This document shows, piece after piece, positions 1 to 7,368 of a DNA stretch of 18,747 bases. Each line of letters opens with the position of its first letter. Positions within the stretch are counted from its first letter, which is position 1. The position numbers were made by a program, and so were the translations under genes. The DNA lies in the NCBI GenBank assembly GCA_009692685.1, contig SHYS01000019.1, forward strand, positions 1 through 18,747. The letters are read 5' to 3'. The notes beneath the pieces were generated by a model. It saw only the letters and a list, made by a program, of their open reading frames with translations, had not been told where the DNA came from and did not search any database. The DNA is from Dehalococcoidia bacterium. Lineage in GTDB: Bacteria > Chloroflexota > Dehalococcoidia > UBA2979.

Positions 1-943
1 CCGCGACCGGGAACGACCGTGCGAGGCCAAAGGCGATCGTCGCGAGGCCGAAGGCCGCGACGGATCCCAACAGGAATCGCCCCGTCTGCTTCACCGGCGG
101 CAAGAGGATCATCGCGCCGGACATCAGCAACGCGCCGACCTCAAGCGAGCCGGAGAGGATGCCGTAGCCCACGGCGCCTACGTGCAGAATGTTGGTCGCG
201 TACACCGGCAGCAGCGCCTTCGCGCCGCCGAGGATGACCGCAAACATGTCGATGGTCATCGCGCCGAGGAGCACCGGACGATGCGCGACGAACGAGATGC
301 CCTCTCGGATCATCGCCCAGGTGACGCTGCGCTGCTCGGTCGTCGTCTCGACGACGCGCACGAACAACAGCGCGCCGACGGTGACAACGGTGCAGAGGAC
401 AGAGGCGGCATAGGCCGCGCCCTCGCTGCTCTATCCGATCAGCGCGCCGGCGACGATGGGGCCCGTGACGAAGAAGAGCGACTGCACCGTGGAGTTCACG
501 GTGATCGCGTTGGTGAACACCTCACGCGGCACGATCTGCGGCAGCAGCGCCTGGCGTGCTGGGTTCTCGAACGAGGAGGCGAGGCCGGAGACGAGTACCA
601 CGCCGTAGAGCAAGAGCAGGGACACCTGGCCAGTCGCGATGGCAGCGAGGACGACGAACGTGGCGAGGAGCGGGGCGATCTGCGCGAGCTGGATGATCTT
701 GCGGCGGTCGTAGACGTCGGCGGCGGCGCCACCAAGCAGGCTCACGCCGAGCGCCGGCACGAAGCGCACGAGGCCGATCAGCCCGAGTTGCAGCGTGGAG
801 CCAGAGATCTCGTAGACCGGCCACGCGATTGCGGCCTGCACGATGGTCATCGCCGCGCCGCTTGCGGCCCGCGAGATGACGTACGCGCGGAACGCCGGCA
901 GGCGCATCGCGGCGCCTGGATCGTGGCGAGGGGTGGAGGACAT
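1..943 (-). pseudogene. MFS transporter, interrupted by in-frame TAG, partial at left edge
   Basis: Inner-membrane major facilitator superfamily exporter, closest in style to the EntS/MFS_3 group; substrate unknown. From the ATG at 943 the frame encodes 170 residues with alternating hydrophobic helices and an MFS motif A (GGAAADVYDRRKI, about residues 71-83). A TAG lies at 431-433 directly after GALIG. The same frame then stays open to base 1 and continues as good transporter sequence (GAAYAASVLCTVVTVGALLF, later MTIDMF, GYGILSGSLEVGALLM). One G-to-A change, TGG to TAG, would explain the lesion; a tryptophan fits there. Either the gene is inactivated in the middle of the protein or the base is an assembly error. 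The C-terminus lies outside the window. It starts 8 bases after the damaged SnoaL-like gene ends, so both were probably cotranscribed. Family call is firm; functional state is not. Confidence 0.82.
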
Positions 944-951
944 GCGGTCGG

Positions 952-1374
952 CTATACCGGTTCGTCCGGGTGCGACTCTGCGTATGTCGGAATGATCGGG
1001 GCGAAGGAGTTGAGGTAGAACCAGATCTCGGCGATGGCGTTGCCCTGCGACACGCAGTCCCAAGCAGAAGGGGATGTTGCTCGGTTTGCCGGTGGCCGGG
1101 TACCACCGGACAGGCCCGGTGTTTGTCCCGAAGAGATGGAACTGGAGTGCGGCGCGGTCGTTCTTCACGATCATGCCATCGAGCGTGAGAGACGCGTCAG
1201 GGACAGCTCTTGAGCAGTGGCGGAGCCGAGCTCGATCCCGCCGACTTCGCCGGTAGAGAGGTGGACCACGAATTGCGGGCTCGCGAGGTTACGGATCGCC
1301 GCGGCTAGGTCACCGGGGGCACCGGCTTCCTGCAGCATGCGGAGCACGAGGGCGCGTGTGTCTTCGGTGGTCAC
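952..1374 (-). pseudogene. SnoaL-like / ester cyclase family protein with two compensating frameshifts
   Basis: NTF2-fold small protein of the SnoaL-like polyketide cyclase/ester cyclase type; substrate unknown. Three pieces in two frames join into one protein. Piece one starts at GTG 1374 (TTEDTRALVLRMLQEAG, then GDLAAAIRNLASPQFVVHLSTG). Piece two, shifted by one base, reads PDASLTLDGMIVKNDRAAL and carries the family-typical GTNTGPVRWYPATGKP. Piece three returns to the first frame (GNAIAEIWFYLNSFAPIIP) and ends at TAG 952-954. The first shift behaves as a 1-nt deletion near 1205-1212. The second behaves as an extra base in the CCC run at 1043-1045 (GGG on the coding strand). Corrected length is about 140 residues, normal for the family. 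As written, translation stops after about 67 residues. The neighbouring MFS gene is also broken, so this may be a decaying locus or a patch of poor consensus sequence. Confidence 0.68.
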
Positions 1375-1567
1375 TGTGGCAATTCGTCGCTCCCCACTGT
1401 GAATTCCACTATGACGGAGCGAGCGCTAATCGGCACGTCGGGTCGGCTCCCACGCAGCGGTTCCTCCAACCTACCGACGAGCGGGGTGGTGCGTGGCGTG
1501 ATATCAGACTTCTGCATCGACGCCTGATCAGGTTGCATGCGTCTTGCTCGGGGTTGCTGGATCGGTG

Positions 1568-2563
1568 CTACCCGACGAGGTGCCGGTAGATGTCATAACG
1601 CTTCTTGGGGTCGCGTTCCTGCACGCTGACGCCGTGCAGCGTGAAGCCGGCCTCGGTCGCCTCATCCACGGCCTCGATGCATTCGTCGACGGTACCGACG
1701 GTGCTGAGGTCCTCCACCAACTCCCGAGGTAGCGCGGCGGCGCCGGCAGCACTGCCGCCGTCGGCCCAAGCACGACGCACCGCGTTCGCCTCGTCGGCGT
1801 AGCCCATGCGAGAGAAGTGCTCATAGTAGAAATCGCCCATCCGCGCGATGTAGAACGCGGCATTGCCGGCCTCCGCTGCCTTCACGGCTTCGCGGTTCTC
1901 CGACACGACGACGGCGCTCGGGTTGCGAACATCGACCTCCGCGCGCTGGCGGCCAGCCGCCTCGACCAGCGAGTAGAAGGAGTCGAGCTGCGGCTTCCAC
2001 TGCGGCCTTGGCAGGAAGATCGGGATCCAGCCGTCGGCGAGCCGAGCGGTCTGCTCCAGGCTCTTGGGTGTGATCGAGGCGACGTGGATCGGGATGTGTG
2101 CGCGCACCGGCTTGAAGCGCAGGGTGAAACCGCGTTCCAGTTTGAAGATCTTGCCGTGGTAGTTCAGCGGCTCCTCGGCGAGGAGCATGTTGATGATCTC
2201 GATGTACTCGCGTGTGCGCTGAAGCGGCTTCTCGAACTTCACGCCGTGGAAGTGTTCGATGACGTTCGGGCCGGACGACCCGAGGCCGATCACCATCCGT
2301 CCGCCCGAGAGCTCGTCCAGTGTCGCGAAGTGCTGTGCGACGGCCGCTGGTGTGCGCGAGAAGATATTGATGATGGAAGTGCCGAGTTTGATGCGGGAGG
2401 TCTCCCGCGCCAGCACTGCCAGCAGCGTGAGCGCGTCTCGCCCCCACGCCTCGGCGATCGAGAGCATCTCGACGCCCGCCTCGTCGGCCACCTTCGCCTG
2501 CTCGATCACCTGATCGAGGTCGAACGCGCCCTGCCAGTTCACGCCAATCGAAAGCCGTCGCAT
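1568..2563 (-). CDS. LLM-class flavin-dependent oxidoreductase (bacterial luciferase-like)
   Basis: Cytosolic TIM-barrel oxidoreductase of the luciferase-like monooxygenase superfamily, using FMN or F420; substrate unknown. The 331-residue length is usual. Visible family features are the beta-1 strand RRLSIGVNW, SGGRMVIGLGSSG (residues 86-98), the EHFHG stretch at 103-107 and the ADG segment after ITPKSLEQTARL. I chose ATG 2563 over an upstream start 18 codons earlier, because a strong GGGGGGA Shine-Dalgarno sits just before it and the protein then begins at the conserved first strand. The gene lies 102 bp downstream of the DEAD-box helicase on the same strand and may be read with it. It is a clear paralogue of the gene at 8599-9597, sharing the FSR-PAA-AQ, GLGSSG, VIEHFHGV, KPL-R-REYIEI and PLNY-G-IF blocks. 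Cofactor choice cannot be settled from sequence alone. Confidence 0.88.
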   Translation of the reverse strand: MRRLSIGVNWQGAFDLDQVIEQAKVADEAGVEMLSIAEAWGRDALTLLAVLARETSRIKLGTSIINIFSRTPAAVAQHFATLDELSGGRMVIGLGSSGPNVIEHFHGVKFEKPLQRTREYIEIINMLLAEEPLNYHGKIFKLERGFTLRFKPVRAHIPIHVASITPKSLEQTARLADGWIPIFLPRPQWKPQLDSFYSLVEAAGRQRAEVDVRNPSAVVVSENREAVKAAEAGNAAFYIARMGDFYYEHFSRMGYADEANAVRRAWADGGSAAGAAALPRELVEDLSTVGTVDECIEAVDEATEAGFTLHGVSVQERDPKKRYDIYRHLVG

Positions 2564-2600
2564 CGCTAATTCCCCCCGTGTCGACGCCCTAGCGCGCCGC

Positions 2601-2636
2601 CTGCCCTCCGACGCCATGTCGCGTCGGTGCGGGCAG
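2601..2636 (-). terminator. Two-part hairpin after the helicase gene, possible weak terminator
   Basis: CTGCCC (2601-2606) pairs with GGGCAG (2631-2636), and CGACGC (2609-2614) pairs with GCGTCG (2621-2626) around a six-base loop. This gives 12 paired bases with small internal bulges. It begins about 30 nt past the helicase stop and lies between it and the downstream oxidoreductase. No T-run follows on the transcribed strand, so a classical intrinsic terminator is doubtful. It may be an mRNA 3'-end or processing structure. Confidence 0.35.
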
Positions 2637-2665
2637 TGTACGCACGCGGGAAGTGAGTTTGAGGG

Positions 2666-5353
2666 CTAGCCGGCGGCCGGAGCGCCTGCGGGGTCAACGC
2701 CGACTTCGGCCGCACCGGGGGCCTCGGCGCTGCGAGGCGCAACACGCGGACGGTAGAGGTCTAGGCGCTCCTCGTGCAGACGTTCTCCGAATTCGGCACG
2801 GATGGTGTCGAACTCCTGCATGTCCCACTCGGAGACGAAGGTAATCGCCTTGCCCTCGCGTCCCGCTCGGCCCGTCCGGCCGATGCGGTGGATGTATTCC
2901 TCGGCGTTCTGGGGGACGTCGAAATTCAGGACGTGCGTGATCTCGGGGATGTCGAGGCCGCGCGCGGCCACGTTCGTCGCCACGAGGACATCGAGCGTGC
3001 CGACGCGGAAGTCGGCGATCACGTGGTCGCGGTGGCGCTGGTCCATATCGCCGTGGAGGGCACCGACGCGGACGCCCATGCGCGAGAGGTTCGCCTCCAG
3101 CATGTCGACGGCACGCTTGGTCTTGCAGAAGACCAGCGTGCGCCCCTTCAACTCGCGTTCGATCAGTTCGCGGAGGCCCGCCGCCTTATCGCGGTGAGCG
3201 ACCTCGAAGTAGATCTGCTCGATCGAGTCCACCGGGGTCGATTCGGCGTCCACGGCGATCTGTTGCGGATCGACCATGAACTGCCAGATCAAGCGGCGGA
3301 TGCTGCCCGGCATGGTGGCGGAGAACAGGGCCGTCTGACGACGCTTCGGCGTCCGCCCGAGGATGCGACGGATGTCCGGCAGGAAGCCGATGTCCAGCAT
3401 CTGGTCGGCCTCGTCCAGCACGGCGTAGGTCACGTGGCGTAGCGAGAGCGTGCCCCGCTGGAGGTGGTCGATGATCCGGCCCGGCGTCCCGACGACAATC
3501 GCGGGCCGCCGTTCGAGGGCTTGCAGGTCGTTGCGGATCGCGTGCCCGCCCAACAGACCGATGGCCTGCATACCTCGCGGTGTCGCGATCAGTTGGAGGA
3601 CTTCCAGGACCTGTTGCGCGAGCTCGCGCGTCGGTACCAATACGAGGCCCTGCACTTCGCCGAGGTCGGCGTCCAGTTTCTCCACCATCGGCACGCCGAA
3701 GGCGACGGTCTTTCCGGACCCGGTCTTCGCAATGCCCACGACGTCGCGCCCGTTGAGGAGCGCCGGGATGGCCTGCTCCTGGATTGGGGTTGGCGTCTGG
3801 AAGCCGAATGTCGCGAGTGCGGGCAGTGTCCGCTCGGTCGCGCCGAGGGCCACGAAGGCCTGCGGATATGTCGAGGGGTCGGCGACGACTGGCACCGGAC
3901 GAGGTCGTCGTGCGGTCGGCTTCGGCTGCTCCGCCTCCGCCGCGGGTGTCTCGACGACTTCACGTCTTCGTGCAGCGGGCTTCGGTGTATCAGCACGCGG
4001 TGCCACCACTTGCGGCGCGGCGACCTCGGGCTCGGCGCTTGAGGCACGCGTGCTCCGTCGGGCGGCGACGCGCGGGCGGTCGTCCTCAGAGGCGGTGGCG
4101 GGCGACCGGAATCGCGAGGCAGCACGCACGACGACCGGTGCGGCGGGAGCTACGTCGAGGACGGGCGACTCGATTGCGTCGAACTCACTGACCGCCGGGG
4201 GTGTGTCATTCATGTCGTCCACGTCCATATCGAGGTCGATGGCGTGGTCGTCATCGAAAGGTGCGAGTGCGCTCGACCCATCGGCGTTGGCGTCATCGCT
4301 GGGGTCGAGGGGTGTCGCGTCACTGCTGCGACGGCGGTTGCGTCCGCCTCGGCGACCGCGACGACGGCGCTTGCGCGCCATCTCGTCTTCGCCCGCAGAC
4401 TCCGAGCCATCGGTGGGCTGCATGACGACCTCAGTGATCGCCTCGATTTCGAGGGCGACGGCCACAGGGTCGACAGCGGGCACAAGCGGCGGGTTGATCG
4501 CGCCGCCGTCTGGCGCGACGAGCGCGAATGGGTCGTGGACGCCGAGGGCGACTGCGACGGCGTACGGCCGCGGCAGGTATGCCCCGTAGGGCTGGAGCGG
4601 GATGTCGTGTTCGATCCATCCGCCGAGGCTGCGCGGGCCGGCGAGCAGTACGCGCTCGTCCTCGCGGATGCCCTGCGGGCGTTTGCGGCGGCCGGGGAAA
4701 ATTGTGCGGTCGCCACCTTCGGGCGGTGACCGGAACGCGAGGTCTTCGGGCAGCGGCGGCTCGTGCTGCATGTCGCGTGGTCGGACGGCACGACGTGTGC
4801 CTCGGCGGCCTCGGTCGCTGTCGCGCGCCTCGTCGCCATCGACGCGGCGGCCCCAACCGTACGAGCGGGCTTCGGCAGGTGCCGCGACCGGCGCTGCTGT
4901 GGCGCCAGGGCGCCGACGGGTCACGACGATGGGGCGGGCGACGACGGCGCTGCCTGCGCGCGGTGCCTCGGTAGTGGTGTTGGCAGCGGCGGAGCGGGTG
5001 GCGGCGGAGCGGGTGGCGGCGGAGCGGGTGGCGGCGGAGCGGGTGGCGGTGGCGCGGGGAGTGGAGGTGCGGGCGGTGCGGACGACCGGTGCTACCGATG
5101 TGTCCGTAGCCTCGGTGGTGTCACCGTCTGTGCGCTTGCGGCGGTTGCGGCCACCTCGGCGGCGCCGCCGCGCACCATCCTCCGAAGGTTCGTCGCCTTC
5201 GGCGCTGTCACCGTCATCGAGACGGTCGCCGAGGTCATCCTGGGCCACGTCGAGCGTGGCTCTGGGTGGCGGTGGACCGGAGTCGGGGGAGTCGCCATCC
5301 TCGGGCGTGGTGCCGAGGACCTTCTGCATCAGGCTGCGGAAGACTGGAGTCAC
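2666..5353 (-). CDS. DEAD-box ATP-dependent RNA helicase with ~490-residue disordered/Arg-rich N-terminal extension
   Basis: ATP-dependent RNA unwinding/remodelling (RhlE/CshA-type core), acting in RNA decay or ribosome assembly. The 895-residue protein is roughly twice the usual size. The core sits at about 495-860: Q motif FGFQTPTPIQEQ (516-527), motif I AKTGSGKT (542-549), PTRELAQ (574-580), TPGR (623-626), DEAD (647-650), SAT (678-680), VFCKTK (741-746), ATNVAARGLDI (792-802) and HRIGRTGRAG (822-831). Before it lies a long extension with two Arg/Gly-rich patches (about 61-74 and 328-342) resembling RNase E-type RNA-binding patches. It also has four ATRSA repeats (103-122), an unrecognised block rich in aromatic and aliphatic residues (about 200-310), and acidic and Ala/Pro linkers. 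GTG 5353 is preceded by AAGGAA; ATG at codon 9 is the alternative start. Core function is certain; the role of the extension is inferred (RNA binding, scaffolding or condensates). Confidence 0.93.
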   Translation of the reverse strand: MTPVFRSLMQKVLGTTPEDGDSPDSGPPPPRATLDVAQDDLGDRLDDGDSAEGDEPSEDGARRRRRGGRNRRKRTDGDTTEATDTSVAPVVRTARTSTPRATATRSAATRSAATRSAATRSAAANTTTEAPRAGSAVVARPIVVTRRRPGATAAPVAAPAEARSYGWGRRVDGDEARDSDRGRRGTRRAVRPRDMQHEPPLPEDLAFRSPPEGGDRTIFPGRRKRPQGIREDERVLLAGPRSLGGWIEHDIPLQPYGAYLPRPYAVAVALGVHDPFALVAPDGGAINPPLVPAVDPVAVALEIEAITEVVMQPTDGSESAGEDEMARKRRRRGRRGGRNRRRSSDATPLDPSDDANADGSSALAPFDDDHAIDLDMDVDDMNDTPPAVSEFDAIESPVLDVAPAAPVVVRAASRFRSPATASEDDRPRVAARRSTRASSAEPEVAAPQVVAPRADTPKPAARRREVVETPAAEAEQPKPTARRPRPVPVVADPSTYPQAFVALGATERTLPALATFGFQTPTPIQEQAIPALLNGRDVVGIAKTGSGKTVAFGVPMVEKLDADLGEVQGLVLVPTRELAQQVLEVLQLIATPRGMQAIGLLGGHAIRNDLQALERRPAIVVGTPGRIIDHLQRGTLSLRHVTYAVLDEADQMLDIGFLPDIRRILGRTPKRRQTALFSATMPGSIRRLIWQFMVDPQQIAVDAESTPVDSIEQIYFEVAHRDKAAGLRELIERELKGRTLVFCKTKRAVDMLEANLSRMGVRVGALHGDMDQRHRDHVIADFRVGTLDVLVATNVAARGLDIPEITHVLNFDVPQNAEEYIHRIGRTGRAGREGKAITFVSEWDMQEFDTIRAEFGERLHEERLDLYRPRVAPRSAEAPGAAEVGVDPAGAPAAG
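4986..5045. repeat. Four perfect 15-bp tandem repeats inside the helicase gene
   Basis: The unit GCGGCGGAGCGGGTG occurs four times head to tail without mismatch (4986-5000, 5001-5015, 5016-5030, 5031-5045), followed by a degenerate fifth copy. On the coding strand it encodes (ATRSA)x4 at residues 103-122 of the disordered N-terminal extension. The unit is a multiple of three, so gain or loss of copies would keep the frame. Perfect identity suggests recent slippage expansion. Confidence 0.95.
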
Positions 5354-5536
5354 ATCGTTCCTTCGGTTTGGAGGGTCCCGCGCGCGTCTTCGCGCTGCGC
5401 GGAGGCAGGTCTGTCCCGTTGGGGGGCGGCCGGCGCCGTTGGGCGCCCTCGGCTTGTGTTGGATTCAGTCTACCAGCGCCACCAAATGAGCGCGAACGGG
5501 TGTTTCCCGACGCCCGAGGGCCAGCCTATGCCCCGG
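5354..5536. other. Intergenic region upstream of the helicase and downstream of purU
   Basis: This 183-bp gap must hold the 3' end of the purU transcript and the helicase leader. It contains GGCGCC-GTT(G)-GGCGCC (5432-5447), which can fold with a four-base loop, and a GC-rich alternating patch (5378-5400). The Shine-Dalgarno AAGGAA lies just before the helicase GTG. No convincing sigma-70 promoter or T-tailed terminator is visible. Long structured leaders are common for cold-induced DEAD-box helicases, but nothing here proves one. Confidence 0.3.
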
Positions 5537-6418
5537 CTAACGGAAGACGACGGTCTTGTTCCCGTGGACGAACACCCGATCCTCGATGTGCCATTGCACG
5601 GCGCGTGCGAGGACGCTGCGCTCGACCTCGCGCCCCAGCCGGACGAGGTCGTCCCGCGCGTCTCGATGTGACACCCGCACCACGTCCTGCTCGATGATCG
5701 GGCCCTCATCGAGATCCTGGGTCGCGTAGTGCGCCGTCGCCCCGATGATCTTCACGCCACGCTCGAAAGCCCGGCCGTAGGGGTCGGCACCCGCGAAGGC
5801 GGGCAGGAACGAATGGTGGATGTTGATGATGCGCGCGGGGTACTCGGCAATGAACTCGCCACTGAGGATCTGCATATAGCGAGCGAGCACCACGAGGTCG
5901 ACGTTCGCTTGCTGGAGGAGGGCTCGGATCGCCGTTTCCTGCTGTGCCTTGGTCGCGCTTGTCACCGGCAGCACGTGGAACGGCAGCCCGAACGCCTCGA
6001 CGTCCACGCGCAACGCCTCGTGGTTGGAGATGACGAGGGGGATGTCGATCACGAGTTCGTGACGTCGCCATCGCCACAGCAGTTCCAGCAGACAGTGATC
6101 GGTGCGGCTCGCCATCAGCGCCACTCGAGGGCGATGGTCCCCCGAGAGTCGCCATTCCATCGCGAACGGTGTCGCGACCTCGCTGGCGAAGCGCGCGGTG
6201 AGCGTTTCCACAGACGCGTCTAGGCCGGTCGCCTCGAACTCCACGCGTAGGAAGAAGCGGCCCGCGCCGCTGTCACCCTCGAACGCCGTGGAGTACTGGT
6301 CGGCCTGCACGATGTTCGCGCCATGCTCGAAGAGGAACTTGGAGACCGCAGCGACAATACCGGGCCGGTCGGGGCACTGGATGAGCAGGCGGAGCGCGGG
6401 GGTGGAGGGCGTCGTCAC
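5537..6418 (-). CDS. purU: Formyltetrahydrofolate deformylase
   Basis: Hydrolyses 10-formyl-tetrahydrofolate to formate and tetrahydrofolate in the cytosol, balancing the one-carbon pool for purine and methionine synthesis. Its 293 residues match the family. An N-terminal ACT-type regulatory domain covers about residues 9-90 ([20 protein letters not shown], then [10 protein letters not shown]). The formyltransferase-fold domain follows, with ISNH (130-133) and the [11 protein letters not shown] active-site block giving Asn199 and His201. Asp237 comes from DLDEGPII. All three expected catalytic residues are therefore present. The GTG start at 6418 is preceded by AGGATCGAGG, and the frame begins right at the ACT domain. 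It lies 45 bp downstream of the 70-residue protein gene on the same strand, so the two may share a transcript. No riboswitch is visible upstream. Confidence 0.95.
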   Translation of the reverse strand: MTTPSTPALRLLIQCPDRPGIVAAVSKFLFEHGANIVQADQYSTAFEGDSGAGRFFLRVEFEATGLDASVETLTARFASEVATPFAMEWRLSGDHRPRVALMASRTDHCLLELLWRWRRHELVIDIPLVISNHEALRVDVEAFGLPFHVLPVTSATKAQQETAIRALLQQANVDLVVLARYMQILSGEFIAEYPARIINIHHSFLPAFAGADPYGRAFERGVKIIGATAHYATQDLDEGPIIEQDVVRVSHRDARDDLVRLGREVERSVLARAVQWHIEDRVFVHGNKTVVFR

Positions 6419-6463
6419 GCCTCGATCCTACCGGGCCGCAGGCGTAGCCGCGCTGAGCGGCGC

Positions 6464-6676
6464 TCAGGCCGTCGGAAGAGCGCGGCGGATGCCGTCCACC
6501 ACGCCGAGGATAGCGTGGACCTCGATGGCCTCGCCGGGCTGGAGGTCGGCGTCCACCATGTCGTGGGAGAGGCGGGCCTGCTGTGCGCCGGCAGCGCCGT
6601 CCGCCAGGTAAATGACCTGATAGTAGCGCGTGCCGTGGAGTTCGAACGGCATCACTGCCTGCACCGTTGCCCGCAT
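6464..6676 (-). CDS. Small protein of unknown function (70 aa) upstream of purU
   Basis: I do not recognise a named family. The protein is 70 residues and predicted to be mostly beta strand: an initial strand (MRATVQAVMPFEL), then TRYYQVIYLAD, then a final hydrophobic stretch (EAIEVHAILGVVDGIRRAL). It has no signal peptide, membrane segment or Cys pairs. This could be a small beta-barrel or nucleic-acid/ligand-binding protein. ATG 6676 is preferred over an upstream start seven codons earlier, because AGAGGTG lies at proper spacing before it. Codon use matches the neighbours, and the start diverges from the Cys4 protein gene with only 60 bp between them. The gene precedes purU by 45 bp on the same strand. 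A 5-bp stem (GCCGC-GCTGA-GCGGC, 6447-6461) lies in the gap. Confidence 0.6.
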   Translation of the reverse strand: MRATVQAVMPFELHGTRYYQVIYLADGAAGAQQARLSHDMVDADLQPGEAIEVHAILGVVDGIRRALPTA

Positions 6677-6736
6677 CGCGTCACCTCTGGCTCCCATCCT
6701 ACTGTCTACACTCGATGAAGCGAGGTGGGGGCGGCG

Positions 6737-6913
6737 ATGGCTGGCGAAGCGGGACTGTGTGGCGCGTGTGGTTGGGCGGACGCAGTCCGCACCGCCCGGG
6801 GTTCAGTGTTCCTGCGCTGCCGTCGCAGTGACCTCGACCCGCGGTATGCGAAATACCCGAGCCTCCCGCGTATCGAGTGCGCCGGCTTCGAGTTGGCGAA
6901 GGACGAGGGATGA
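6737..6913 (+). CDS. Small Cys4 (probable zinc-binding) protein, 58 aa
   Basis: A 58-residue protein with four cysteines laid out as CxxC (Cys8, Cys11) plus Cys28 and Cys48, set in LCGACGWADAV, VFLRCRRSD and YPSLPRIECAGFE. This looks like a small zinc-ribbon or similar metal-binding fold of the type common as hypothetical proteins in high-GC bacteria. Its role is unknown. ATG 6737 has a strong GAGGTGGGGG Shine-Dalgarno; the GTG four codons upstream has none. Its TGA overlaps the ATG of the haemoglobin gene (ATGA at 6910-6913), so the two are cotranscribed and probably translationally coupled. The gene is divergent from the purU-side operon, and the 60-bp gap must hold both promoters. Confidence 0.72.
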   Translation: MAGEAGLCGACGWADAVRTARGSVFLRCRRSDLDPRYAKYPSLPRIECAGFELAKDEG

Positions 6914-7362
6914 ACGAGTCGGTGATCCCGCCGCGCGCACCTGCGAGTCGTGAACCAGGCCTCTTCGAGCGCGTCGGTGGTCGCGCAGTCGTCGAGCGTG
7001 TCGTCAGCGAGTTCTACGACCGGGTGGAGGCGGACGAGGAGCTGCGGCGAGTGTTCCCCGTCGACTTCGCTGAGGGGCGGGAGAAGCAGGCGCTGTTCCT
7101 GGAGCAGTGGCTGGGGGGCGAGCCGCGCTACTCCGAGCGATTCGGGCATCCTCGACTGCGGATGCGGCATTTCCCCTTCGTCATCGACGAGCGGGCGGCC
7201 GGCCTCTGGCTCCGCCACATGGGCGAGGCGTTCCGTGCGGCAGGTGTGGGGGAGCGGGAGATGCAGGAGGTCTTCGCCGGCCTCGGCCCGCTCGCCAAGC
7301 ACATGGTCAACGCGGGCGACGACGTCCCGCGTGGGCCGCTCGGCGAGACGTTCCTGCAGTAG
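6910..7362 (+). CDS. Group II truncated haemoglobin (trHbO-like)
   Basis: A cytosolic haem protein of 150 residues that binds O2 or NO; roles in the family include NO detoxification, oxidative-stress protection and O2 delivery or sensing. Visible features are Tyr36 (FYDRV, expected B10 position) and REKQALFLEQWLGG at 57-70. Next come GHPRLRMRH with the proximal His87 followed by FPFVI, and Trp100 (GLWLRHM), which fits the G8 Trp of group II. About 15 extra N-terminal residues (ESVIPPRAPASREPG) precede the globin fold. ATG 6910 is chosen because AAGGACGAGGG lies directly upstream and the start overlaps the stop of the Cys4 protein. It ends 6 bp from the convergent SRPBCC gene, with no room for two separate terminators. 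Confidence 0.93.
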   Translation: MNESVIPPRAPASREPGLFERVGGRAVVERVVSEFYDRVEADEELRRVFPVDFAEGREKQALFLEQWLGGEPRYSERFGHPRLRMRHFPFVIDERAAGLWLRHMGEAFRAAGVGEREMQEVFAGLGPLAKHMVNAGDDVPRGPLGETFLQ

Positions 7363-7368
7363 GCCTCG

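Noticed and set aside
431..433. TAG recoding (pyrrolysine, suppressor tRNA or alternative code)
   Set aside because: TAG ends several intact genes here (herA, purU, haemoglobin, SRPBCC), so genome-wide recoding is not supported; nonsense mutation or error is simpler.
182..1018. 278-codon plus-strand ORF opposite the MFS gene
   Set aside because: Composition is Arg/His/Asp/Gly-rich low complexity with no domain; the opposite strand carries clear transporter sequence.
4986..5060. CRISPR-like or regulatory repeat array
   Set aside because: The repeats are 15 bp, contiguous with no spacers, in frame and inside a coding region.
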